Origin: Victivallales bacterium
GTDB lineage: Bacteria; Verrucomicrobiota; Lentisphaeria; Oligosphaerales; Oligosphaeraceae
DNA: 64,000 nt
Assembly: GCA_017535315.1 (NCBI GenBank)
Contig: JAFXUD010000049.1
Span: 62,001-126,000, forward strand
Reading direction: 5' to 3'
The notes beneath the pieces were generated by a model that was not told the DNA's origin, did no database searches, and saw only the letters and a program-made list of their open reading frames with translations. Each line of letters opens with the position of its first letter. The stretch's first letter is position 1. A program made the translations under genes and the position numbers. This document shows positions 17,738 through 25,398 of this stretch, in pieces.

Positions 17738-20041
17738 TTAGTGTCTTTTAGTCGGATGCCCGAAGCCATCCTTGCGGCGTGGCTTGCCTGGTTTGCCAAG
17801 GTCAGTGCGAAGGTTACCCGTGAAACCACGGTCGCCAAAGCCTGACAACTTGCGTGGGGTGCTGTCAAAACTTAAGTCGTCACGCTCGTGCTTTCGCGGT
17901 TTCCTGTCGAAGGAGAAATCGTCATCGCGTTTACGAGGTTTCCTGTCGAAGGAGAAATCGTCATTGTGCTTACGCGATTTCCTATCGAAAGAAAACTCGT
18001 CGTCATGCCTTCGTGGTTTCCTGTCGAATGAGAACTCGTCGTCGTGCCTTCGTGGTTTCCTGTCGAATGAGAACTCGTCGTCGTGCCTTCGTGGTTTCCT
18101 GTCGAATGAGAAATCATCGTCGTGTCTGCGTGGTTTCCTGTCGAATGAGAACTCGTCGTCGTGTCTGCGTGGTTTCCTGTCGAATGAGAACTCGTCGTCG
18201 CGTCTGCGTGGTTTCCTATCGAATGAGAACTTGTCGTCGCGCTTACGCGATTTCTTGTCGAAGGGAAATCTCTCTTCGCGTTTGCGTGGGCGTTCATGTT
18301 TGCCGTGCTCTTTGTCGGCGTGTTTTTGCGGTGGCAGAGGATGCTCGTCGGAAACGTCCTCATCGGGGGCACCAAAGAAAGCGTCATCATTCATGAAACG
18401 GTCGCGGAGGGAACGTTTCTCCTCGGCCGGAGGAACCATGGAGAGGGGGGCAGGTATGTCAGGTTGCTGAGCTGAGAGAGCCTCTTGTTGCGGTGTTGCT
18501 TCGGGCTGTTCATAGATGCTGCGTTCTTCAGGCGGAGTTGGAAGATGCTCCTCGCGTTGTCTGCGTTTTCTTGAATGGCGTTCATCATCTCTGTCTCGGC
18601 GTACCTTGCGCTCTCCTTGCCTGTCCCGTTCGCGGAGCGGTTTGTTGGAGAGGATTCTGTCGAGTTTCTGGCCCTCGAAGCCGATGTGTTCAGGTCCCTG
18701 GTCGGCACCGCCCGAAAGGCTGTGCCCAATGAGTTTTGCCAGGAGGACCACCAGGTCCTGATTGACGGAGAGGGTCTGGACCTGGTGGAGAATGTCCATG
18801 TCCAGTGGATAGTCATTGAGGTCATGGAAAATCTTTTTAAGGCGCAGGGAAGTAACTTCCGTGCGGGTGGGGATGAGTCGGTTCTCTATTTGCGCACCGA
18901 CTGTCCGCTTGATGGCCTCCAGTTGACGCATTTCGCGGGGGGTGACCAGCGTAATGGCCGTGCCCGCCTTCCCCGCGCGTCCCGTGCGTCCGATTCTATG
19001 GACATAACCCGTCGAATCAAATGGCAGATGGAAGTTGAAAACGTGTGTAACATCATCGACGTCCAGGCCGCGTGCCGCTACGTCCGTGGCGACAAGGATG
19101 TCGATTTCGCCGCGGCGGAAGGCTGCCATGACACGGGAGCGCTGTGCCTGCTCCATGTCGCCGTGGAGGCAGTTCACGTTGTAGCCGCGTCCACCTAACA
19201 GGATGTTCAGTGCATCCGTCTCCTCCTTGGTGCGGCAGAAAATCATCGCCTTGCCAATATCCTGGGCGTCAATCAGGCGTACAATGGCGTCAATGCGTTC
19301 GCTGTCCTGGATGACGAAGAAGAACTGTTCGATGTCGTTGTTGGTGCTTTCTGCGACAGAGGTTGTGATGTTGACGGGAGCCTTCAGAATCTTCTCGGCC
19401 AGTTCGACCACGGGGCGTGGCATGGTTGCGGAGAAGAGCATGGTCTGGTGTTCGTTGTTGAATGCCTCGAAGATGCGTTTCACGTCATCCAGGAAGCCCA
19501 TGTCCAGCATCTCGTCGGCTTCATCGACCACGATGTATTCAGGATGGACATCCTTGAAGTGGCCTGATTCAATGAGGTCGATGAGGCGGCCAGGTGTTGC
19601 CACCAGGGCGTCAATGCCCATTGCGAGGAGTTTTTCCTGGCGCGAGTAGGACTGTCCTCCTGTGAAGGCGGCTGTATGGATACCCGCGAAGTGGCCGAGG
19701 CGGAAAAGCTCTGCACTGACCTGTGCAGCCAGTTCCCGCGTGGGGACCAGAACGAGGAGGCGCAGCCCTTTCAGACCGACCATCTTGTTCATAAGGGGCA
19801 GGCCAAAAGCGGCGGTTTTGCCTGTGCCAGTCAACGCCTGCCCGATGACATCCTTTCCCTCCATCAGCGGGGGGATTGCCTTGATTTGAATGGGGGTAGG
19901 CTCCGTGAAGCCAGCCTCCTTGATGCCTTGCATTATCTCATCGCAAAAGCCAAAGCCATCAAAACTGAGTGTCTCTTCTTTTGATTCCGTCATAATTGGT
20001 TCTGATTCTTCTGTCATAATTTGTCCTGATTCTTCTGTCAT
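17738..20041 (-). CDS. DEAD-box ATP-dependent RNA helicase with repetitive basic/acidic tail
   Basis: A 767-residue RNA helicase. All core motifs are visible: Q-motif (GFTEPTPIQ), I (ALTGTGKT), Ia (PTRELAAQ), Ib (TPGRLIDL), II (VDEADEML), III (FSATMP), V (ATDVAARGLDV) and VI (HRIGRTGRAG). The helicase core takes ~400 residues and resembles DeaD/CsdA. The C-terminal ~300 residues are low-complexity, rich in Arg, Lys, Asp and Glu, including nine 13-residue repeats (D-D-E-F-S-F-D-R-K-P-R-R-H). Such tails usually bind RNA or promote condensates. Its N-terminus is itself a tandem repeat of the initiation region, so the start may be 20041, 20017 or 19993. Confidence 0.92.
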   Translation of the reverse strand: MTEESGQIMTEESEPIMTESKEETLSFDGFGFCDEIMQGIKEAGFTEPTPIQIKAIPPLMEGKDVIGQALTGTGKTAAFGLPLMNKMVGLKGLRLLVLVPTRELAAQVSAELFRLGHFAGIHTAAFTGGQSYSRQEKLLAMGIDALVATPGRLIDLIESGHFKDVHPEYIVVDEADEMLDMGFLDDVKRIFEAFNNEHQTMLFSATMPRPVVELAEKILKAPVNITTSVAESTNNDIEQFFFVIQDSERIDAIVRLIDAQDIGKAMIFCRTKEETDALNILLGGRGYNVNCLHGDMEQAQRSRVMAAFRRGEIDILVATDVAARGLDVDDVTHVFNFHLPFDSTGYVHRIGRTGRAGKAGTAITLVTPREMRQLEAIKRTVGAQIENRLIPTRTEVTSLRLKKIFHDLNDYPLDMDILHQVQTLSVNQDLVVLLAKLIGHSLSGGADQGPEHIGFEGQKLDRILSNKPLRERDRQGERKVRRDRDDERHSRKRRQREEHLPTPPEERSIYEQPEATPQQEALSAQQPDIPAPLSMVPPAEEKRSLRDRFMNDDAFFGAPDEDVSDEHPLPPQKHADKEHGKHERPRKREERFPFDKKSRKRDDKFSFDRKPRRRDDEFSFDRKPRRHDDEFSFDRKPRRHDDDFSFDRKPRRHDDEFSFDRKPRRHDDEFSFDRKPRRHDDEFSFDRKSRKHNDDFSFDRKPRKRDDDFSFDRKPRKHERDDLSFDSTPRKLSGFGDRGFTGNLRTDLGKPGKPRRKDGFGHPTKRH
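17888..18238 (-). repeat. Nine tandem 39-bp coding repeats in the helicase tail
   Basis: Nine head-to-tail units of 39 bp encode the 13-residue motif DDEFSFDRKPRRH with small changes (E/D/K at position 3, R/K at 11-12, H/R at 13). The first and last units are the most diverged and degenerate half-units flank the array. The middle copies are almost identical at DNA level, suggesting recent expansion or contraction by slippage or unequal crossing-over. Confidence 0.9.
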
Positions 20042-20051
20042 AATTTGTCCT
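19991..20051 (-). promoter_or_regulatory. Tandemly duplicated ribosome-binding site and start codon of the helicase gene
   Basis: On the minus strand the string AGGACAAATT followed by ATG occurs twice, 24 nt apart (ATGs at 20041 and 20017). A third in-frame ATG at 19993 is preceded by a diverged AGAACCAATT. Each of the first two copies carries its own Shine-Dalgarno-like AGGA 6-7 nt before ATG. The duplicated unit encodes the N-terminal repeat MTEES-x-x-I. Initiation could occur at either copy. Confidence 0.75.
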
Positions 20052-20112
20052 GTATTTTACGTTTTAGTCACACATAATAATATAATATAGAAAGTCAAAG
20101 ATGTAAAATCAT

Positions 20113-22053
20113 TTAGTTGCGCAAAGGAGAGATTTCCTTGTAGAAGAACCATCGGCAGGTGCGTGGCTGGTCAAATGTCAATGGCCATGAGGCAAGTTTT
20201 GATCCTTTTATCTCCACGGTTTGACCACTGAATTCCTCTACGGTGTAGGTGGCATCGGGAATGATGGCATGGAGGGGTGGGGTGAAAGAATCCAATGGAC
20301 AGTCCTTGCGTCTGAACACCGTAAAGAAACCTTCGGAGGATTTGGGAAGATGAAGCTGATAGGCGCAGAAGATTTCAGAACTGTCGAATGGGATGTCGGT
20401 AAGTGCATAGAAATCACCTAGAAAGTAGCGCTGAATACGCTTGGCGAGGGAGAACATCCTGCGGAACCAGTCCAGTTCTTCCTTGGATGGGGTGCGCTTG
20501 AGAAGCATTCCCTGGAAGTCTGTGGGGGAGAAGACTGTGCCTGCGGCCAGTCGGCTGAGGAATGCATAGTCGTCGAAGATGGGGACCGTGAAGGTTTCGC
20601 CGCCCGTGATGGGGATGTACGCCGTGGTGTTCAAGGTGATGTTCTGGGTGAGTTCGTCGCAGTTTTTGAACATGTGGGCATCATCGCGGCAGTAGCTGTG
20701 TGAGCGTGACATCATCTGGTAGTCCATGCGGCGTCCGCCAGCGGCGCAGTTTTCGATGAGCATGTCTGGATAGCGCCGCCGAAGTTCGTCCCAGAAGAGA
20801 TAAAGCCCATTGATGTGCTTGATTTCCAGAACACCTTTTCGGTCAGGCTCGTCGTTGTCGTTCCAGATGATGCGTTCCCTGCCTGCGAAGTTGCAGTCCT
20901 GGCGGTAGATGTCGATACCGCTCTCATTGATGTTTCGGCAGACCTCCTGCAACGCCCATTGTCTTGCTTCAGGATTGCCCAGGTCCAGCAGGTAGGCGTA
21001 TGTTGATGGATTGTTTTTCATTCGGTGGAAGTATTCAGGGTGTTCAGTGACAATGGGGGCGTTGTCAGTGGCGCGTTCAGGCTCGAACCACACAAGGAAT
21101 TTCATCCCTGCCTTGTGCGCGGCATCGGAGATTTTTTTCATGTTGCCGTCTGGGTGCGCCCAGGTGTTGGGGTGCCAGTCGCCCACGTATTCAGACCATC
21201 CAGGGCCGCAGTTTGGTTCCTGCAGGGTTTCGCGGTACTTGCCATACCAGTTTGCATCGACCCAGAAAACATTGAAGAATCCAGGAAACTCCTTCTGTGC
21301 GAAGTCGATGATTTTCAGCATGTTCTCGTCGGTTTTGTTTCCGCCTGAAGCGCCGATGGGTAGCCATGGGGGGAATAGGCGCCCTTGTGAATCGCGCGGA
21401 GCAAAGTGTGCAAGCATCAGGTGGTGGAACTGAACCAGACCGTCTGCGACGCTCATGTTTTCCCGCTCAAAGACCAGTATCGACGGCAGGACGAAGCGTT
21501 CGCCAGGAAGCATTTTGAAACGTACACCATCGAGGCCCACGTTTAGTTCGAACTCTTCCTTGCGCAACTGAATACCGGCACGCCAGCCACCCGACCAGCC
21601 CACGGCGATTTCCAGCCCGTTCATGCTGTCCATGTCAATGCCGAAGTAGGGTAGCCAAGCAGAACTGGAGAGTCCCTTGTCGGTCGTGATGTGCAGCGAA
21701 TTACAGCCAACGCGGTCCTGGAGCAGGGTGTCGTGACGTGTGAAGTCAGTCATCTTCGTCTCGGAACCTGTCGTGGCCCTTACACGAAGTTGCTGCTTGT
21801 CGCAAGGGCGTATGAGGTGGAGCGAGCGTATCTCCTCAATGATGGCCGTCTCCTCATCACCAATGCATTCAATGACTGGGAGTATCTCCGTGGCGGGAAA
21901 GCTTGGGAAACGCCTGGTCGTCACCTCCAGGCGCAGTTTGCCGTCAGGGGAGGTATAGGCGTCGAGGTTGGTGCTGAGAATGGCCTTGGACCAAGTTTCT
22001 GTGTCAAAGGGCGTGCCGTTGTAGATGAAGTGGATTGGGGATTGTGTGGGCAT
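20113..22053 (-). CDS. Alpha-galactosidase-like glycoside hydrolase (GH36 family)
   Basis: A 646-residue protein with GH36 features. An N-terminal beta-sandwich (~1-220) is followed by a TIM barrel with FWVDANWYG, the WFEPERA segment typical of GH36 (M-x-W-x-E-P-E), the nucleophile Asp in GIDIYRQDCNF, and the probable acid/base Asp in SHSYCRDDA. A C-terminal beta domain closes the protein. No signal peptide is visible, so it is probably cytoplasmic and removes alpha-galactosyl residues from imported oligosaccharides. The gene lies upstream of the helicase on the same strand (71-bp gap) and is divergent from the lipoprotein gene at 22669. Confidence 0.85.
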   Translation of the reverse strand: MPTQSPIHFIYNGTPFDTETWSKAILSTNLDAYTSPDGKLRLEVTTRRFPSFPATEILPVIECIGDEETAIIEEIRSLHLIRPCDKQQLRVRATTGSETKMTDFTRHDTLLQDRVGCNSLHITTDKGLSSSAWLPYFGIDMDSMNGLEIAVGWSGGWRAGIQLRKEEFELNVGLDGVRFKMLPGERFVLPSILVFERENMSVADGLVQFHHLMLAHFAPRDSQGRLFPPWLPIGASGGNKTDENMLKIIDFAQKEFPGFFNVFWVDANWYGKYRETLQEPNCGPGWSEYVGDWHPNTWAHPDGNMKKISDAAHKAGMKFLVWFEPERATDNAPIVTEHPEYFHRMKNNPSTYAYLLDLGNPEARQWALQEVCRNINESGIDIYRQDCNFAGRERIIWNDNDEPDRKGVLEIKHINGLYLFWDELRRRYPDMLIENCAAGGRRMDYQMMSRSHSYCRDDAHMFKNCDELTQNITLNTTAYIPITGGETFTVPIFDDYAFLSRLAAGTVFSPTDFQGMLLKRTPSKEELDWFRRMFSLAKRIQRYFLGDFYALTDIPFDSSEIFCAYQLHLPKSSEGFFTVFRRKDCPLDSFTPPLHAIIPDATYTVEEFSGQTVEIKGSKLASWPLTFDQPRTCRWFFYKEISPLRN

Positions 22054-22191
22054 GGGGTGGTGTCCCTATTTTTCTGGTATAATAAACGGTGGATTAAATT
22101 TATAAAGCAACCAGAGAAAGTCAACTCGTGGAATGTTTTTTTGAGGAATTATATACTTTAGTTGCCGATTAGACTTTACCCACATAGATTT

Positions 22192-22350
22192 ACCCACAGA
22201 GAAGAGCCGCGTAAGCGGCGGCAAGAGCATAGCCGTGGGTAGAGCGAAGCCGCGACAGCGGCGAAGCGAAACCCATGGTCAGATGCCCACCCCAGTCCCC
22301 GTGCGCCTTGCCGCGTAGCGCAGCGAAGCGGCAAGGCGCATCCTGACCAT
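22192..22350. other. Highly structured intergenic element (candidate RNA or dispersed palindromic element)
   Basis: Several nested perfect stems lie in 160 bp. ACCCAC (22192-22197) pairs with GTGGGT (22235-22240) around a GCCGC-GTAA-GCGGC hairpin; a second hairpin GCCGC-GACA-GCGGC is at 22249-22262; ATGGTCAG (22275-22282) pairs with CTGACCAT (22343-22350) around a 13-bp stem (22302-22314 with 22328-22340). The rest of the 22054-22668 gap holds this element, a simple-repeat tract and the upstream region of two divergent genes. It could be a cis-regulatory RNA, a small RNA, or a genome-wide repeat. Confidence 0.5.
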
Positions 22351-22485
22351 CAACCAGTGAGGGATAGTGTCATTAGGAAACTCAAGTATATTATTCCTTT
22401 TTTTGAGGCGTTTTTGAAGCATGGGGCAGGAAAGTTGTATTTTTGGGATTTTGCTTTTATATTAATAGTCCAAGAGCCTTTATTA

Positions 22486-22644
22486 GGGACGAGAGGGACG
22501 GGAGGGACGGGAGCGACGCAAGTGGCATGGGCACAGGTGGCACAGGGCAGTTATAAGGGACGGGAGAGACGGGAACGACGGGAGCGACGCAAGTGGCACG
22601 GGTGGCACGGGTGGCACGGGTGGCACGGGTGGCACAGGCGGCAT
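22486..22644. repeat. GC-rich simple-repeat tract upstream of the PEGA lipoprotein
   Basis: The tract is made of GGGACGGGAG-type decamers and a 9-bp GGGTGGCAC unit repeated five times in a row, plus two copies of a longer unit ending GCGACGCAAGTGGCA (one near 22507-22526, one near 22580-22595). It ends about 25 bp before the lipoprotein start. An open reading frame crosses it (Gly-Trp-His repeats), but this is an artefact of the repeat. Confidence 0.8.
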
Positions 22645-22668
22645 AAGATAACCATAAAAGACAGTGAG

Positions 22669-23628
22669 ATGCAGATGACAACAAAAATAGCAATCGTTTT
22701 TAGTGTGCTTTTTCTGCTCGTGTCCTGCGGAAAGCATGAGGCGAGGCATTTTCTGGATTCCACGCCTAGCGGGGCTGGTGTGTGGACCGAGTTGGACGAA
22801 CTGGTCGGCAATACCCCCATGCCTGTGCCTGTCGGAGGAAAATATATCCTGCGTCATCCAGGTTGTCAGGATATGCCGTTGGAGATTTCAGAGGCGAAAC
22901 CGCTGTCATTTGTGGAGGATGGAAAACGGTTTGTCGCCACTGTCAATCTTAAGCCAGTCCCGATGGCAAGCTGCACGATTTTGTGCGAGTCCACGCCGAC
23001 GGGGGCGGAGGTTTTTCTGGATGGCGAGAGCAAGGGGAATACGCCCCTGGAACTGCGTGGCCTTGCCCCACGAAACTACGAACTGACCTTCAAGAAGGCG
23101 GACAGGGAGATGGTGGTTGAGCATGTGGAATGGAAGGCCGAGGAGACGGTGCGTTCTGTCCATGTAAAACTGCCCAGTACGATGGTGGTGTTTTACAGGA
23201 ACAAGTTGCAGAGCGAGCCAAACAATCTTCTCCATTACGCGGATTTGGGGCATCATTTAGCGCAGGACGGGGAACTTCAGACCGCAGTCAATGTCTATAA
23301 GACTGGATTGAGGCTTGTGATGGGCAAGAAATCATCGGAGAATGCATATCGTCTTTGGGCGGAGGTTGACCGTTTGGTGACGGTGCAATATGTCTATGGT
23401 GATGAAGCGGCGATTCGTCAGGCGCGTCAACTGGTCATTGAGATGCTACGGGAACTTTTCGATGAGTACCCGAACAGCGATGTGATGGCGTTTTACTTCA
23501 GTTACATCGACTGCGCGGATACATTGAAGCGTCGGAATGAAGCGCAGAGAATCTTCAGCCTTGCCTACAAGAAATGGCCTCAGGAGAAGAGGATGGCGAA
23601 CTACATCAAGCGGGGATTTGTACCGTAG
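22669..23628 (+). CDS. PEGA-domain lipoprotein with TPR-like tail
   Basis: A 319-residue lipoprotein. The start at 22669 is chosen because it directly gives a lipoprotein signal (MQMTTKIAIVFSVLFLLVSC, lipobox L-L-V-S-C); a longer frame from 22357 would read through simple repeats. Two PEGA-like beta domains follow; the second, STPTGAEVFLDGESKGNTPLELRGL, is typical. The last ~130 residues are alpha-helical and TPR-like (LLHYADLGHHLAQDGELQTAVNVYKTGL). PEGA domains are found on surface or periplasmic proteins; a role in envelope assembly or binding is plausible. Confidence 0.8.
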   Translation: MQMTTKIAIVFSVLFLLVSCGKHEARHFLDSTPSGAGVWTELDELVGNTPMPVPVGGKYILRHPGCQDMPLEISEAKPLSFVEDGKRFVATVNLKPVPMASCTILCESTPTGAEVFLDGESKGNTPLELRGLAPRNYELTFKKADREMVVEHVEWKAEETVRSVHVKLPSTMVVFYRNKLQSEPNNLLHYADLGHHLAQDGELQTAVNVYKTGLRLVMGKKSSENAYRLWAEVDRLVTVQYVYGDEAAIRQARQLVIEMLRELFDEYPNSDVMAFYFSYIDCADTLKRRNEAQRIFSLAYKKWPQEKRMANYIKRGFVP

Positions 23629-23670
23629 TCGTTTTGTAATTACCTCAGTTGACTTGAGCGGAGAATGATA

Positions 23671-25260
23671 ATGAAGAAAGAGTTCAGAGGGCTTCGCCCT
23701 GATGATCTGCATGGGCGCATGGGATTGCGCAATCCCGAACGCGGTTTTCGGACGGAGATGTACTTCAGCCTGATTCCTGGGGAAATCGCGGGAACCTGCT
23801 CGTGCCATAGCAAGCAGTACAAGCTGGACGGACGGTCGGAGATACCCGTGTACCAGAACAAGGAGATTGCAGGCGTGCCGCATCTGATCCGCGGGAATCG
23901 TCTGGATGCGGTTGAGTTCAGCCATTCGCAGTGGCGTGATGAACTGGACTATCTTTCGTACGACGGTGTCACGGTGATGCAGAGCTACTGCTTCCTGATG
24001 AAGTACGACGATGGACGGGATTTGCCGCAGGAGAAGCTGGATGACATCGAGGGGTTCTTCTTGAAACTGCGCGAAAGCGGAGTGAAGGCGCTTTTGCGCT
24101 TCGCATACGAGTTGTCCCCCACGCTGACGGGACCGACGGCGGAGACGACGCTGAAGCACTTGTCGCAAGTGGCGCCGTTGCTGCAAAAATACAAGGATGT
24201 AATTTACGTGTTGCAGTGCGGTTTTGTGGGCAAGTTCGGCGAATGGCACAACAGTTTCCATTTTCTTCAGGATGACCTGGCCTTCAGGCGAGAACTATTG
24301 AGCGCGGTGCTTAAAGTCCTGCCGCCAGAGAGGCGCACGATGATGCGCTACCCCGCGCTGAAGATGTCCCTGTGCGGGACGGAGCCCCTCAAGGAAAAGG
24401 AGGCATTCACGCAGAGCATGGCGGCGAGAATCGGTCATTTCAACGATGGCTTCCTGGCCAATGAGTCGAGCGGGGGGACCTTTGGCCGCAGGGACAGTTA
24501 TGTGAGCAAGGAATTGGAGTACGCCTACCTCGACCAGGAGTCGCTCTATTTGCCCATGGACGGCGAACTCTTCTGGAACGACCTGCATCGGATGGTGTTG
24601 CCCCTGGAGGCAGCACAGCATTTCAGCCGCTGGCACTATGACACCTTTGGCATGGTGCATGGAAATTCCGTCTTCGAGGGGATACCGAATCTATCCATGG
24701 ACGTTTGGGGGCGCGTGCCGATCGACCCGATGGCGATACGGGCCAACAAACTGCCGATGGAAATCGACTACTTCACGGATGAAAAAGGCCGACATGTCTG
24801 GCGCAGTTACTACGAGTACATCCGCGACCATCTTGGTTACAGGATTGTACTGGAATCGGCGGAGATCAGCGAACCGAAGAACGAGACGCTGACCGCGACC
24901 GTCAAACTGCGTAACTACGGATTCTCGTCGCCTGTGAATCCGCGTCCAGTTCAGTTGGTGCTGAAAGGAAAGGGCGGGATGTTCCGCCTGGAGTTCAAGA
25001 CGGAGATTCAGCGGTGGGCAGGACACGGTGCGCAGCAGGTGCTGAAGTTGAAAGCGACCTTGCCGCCCGACATGCCAGACGGCGCGTATCAGGTCGGATT
25101 TGCCTTACCTGACGGTTCAGAGGAACTTGCCAATCGCCCCGAATTTGCCATACGTTGCGCCAATCCGCTGGAGTTTGCTGAAGGCATCAATTGGCTTGGG
25201 ATGGAAATCTGCTATGTCAGCAGCGCCAATCCATGGAGCAAGTGTCTTTTGCCGCAATAG
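23671..25260 (+). CDS. DUF4874/DUF4832-domain protein
   Basis: A 529-residue protein. The start at 23671 has GGAG 7 nt upstream; an ATG two codons earlier is too close to that site. The N-terminal domain (GLRNPERGFRTEMYF) carries the N-P-x-R-G-F motif typical of DUF4874, a TIM-barrel-like domain. The C-terminal half resembles DUF4832 (YYEYIRDHLGYRIVLESAEI) followed by a beta-sandwich. No signal peptide is seen. Proteins of this kind are common in polysaccharide-processing bacteria and are suspected glycoside hydrolases, but no activity is established here. Its gene follows the PEGA lipoprotein by 42 bp. Confidence 0.7.
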   Translation: MKKEFRGLRPDDLHGRMGLRNPERGFRTEMYFSLIPGEIAGTCSCHSKQYKLDGRSEIPVYQNKEIAGVPHLIRGNRLDAVEFSHSQWRDELDYLSYDGVTVMQSYCFLMKYDDGRDLPQEKLDDIEGFFLKLRESGVKALLRFAYELSPTLTGPTAETTLKHLSQVAPLLQKYKDVIYVLQCGFVGKFGEWHNSFHFLQDDLAFRRELLSAVLKVLPPERRTMMRYPALKMSLCGTEPLKEKEAFTQSMAARIGHFNDGFLANESSGGTFGRRDSYVSKELEYAYLDQESLYLPMDGELFWNDLHRMVLPLEAAQHFSRWHYDTFGMVHGNSVFEGIPNLSMDVWGRVPIDPMAIRANKLPMEIDYFTDEKGRHVWRSYYEYIRDHLGYRIVLESAEISEPKNETLTATVKLRNYGFSSPVNPRPVQLVLKGKGGMFRLEFKTEIQRWAGHGAQQVLKLKATLPPDMPDGAYQVGFALPDGSEELANRPEFAIRCANPLEFAEGINWLGMEICYVSSANPWSKCLLPQ

Positions 25261-25333
25261 TGCTTTGCCACTTGCAAAGAGAACATTTTTGGCTAAATTA
25301 TTAGGGGAGGCGTTAATTGAAGGCTTTTTTACG

Positions 25334-25378
25334 AGGTAATTTCAAAACTAGCGCAAGTCGCTAGTTTTGAAATTACCT
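25334..25378. repeat. Perfect 20-bp inverted repeat with 5-nt loop
   Basis: The arm at 25334-25353 is the exact reverse complement of 25359-25378; the loop is CAAGT. The stem is AT-rich apart from its tip (CTAGCG/CGCTAG). It lies between the DUF4874 gene and the Sel1 lipoprotein, 20 bp before the latter's start. There is no following T-run, so its role may be as an operator, an mRNA stem or a terminator core. Confidence 0.75.
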
Positions 25379-25398
25379 TGCATAACAGGAATACGAAG

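Noticed and set aside
17772-18470. Plus-strand ORFs (repeated FLSNENSSSCLRG and VSCRMRTRRRA) over the helicase tail
   Set aside because: They mirror the 39-bp repeats of the minus-strand helicase gene and have no ribosome-binding site or independent homology.
22357-22668. Extended start of the PEGA lipoprotein with Gly-Trp-His repeats
   Set aside because: The extension is encoded by simple repeats and would bury the lipoprotein signal 100 residues inside the protein.
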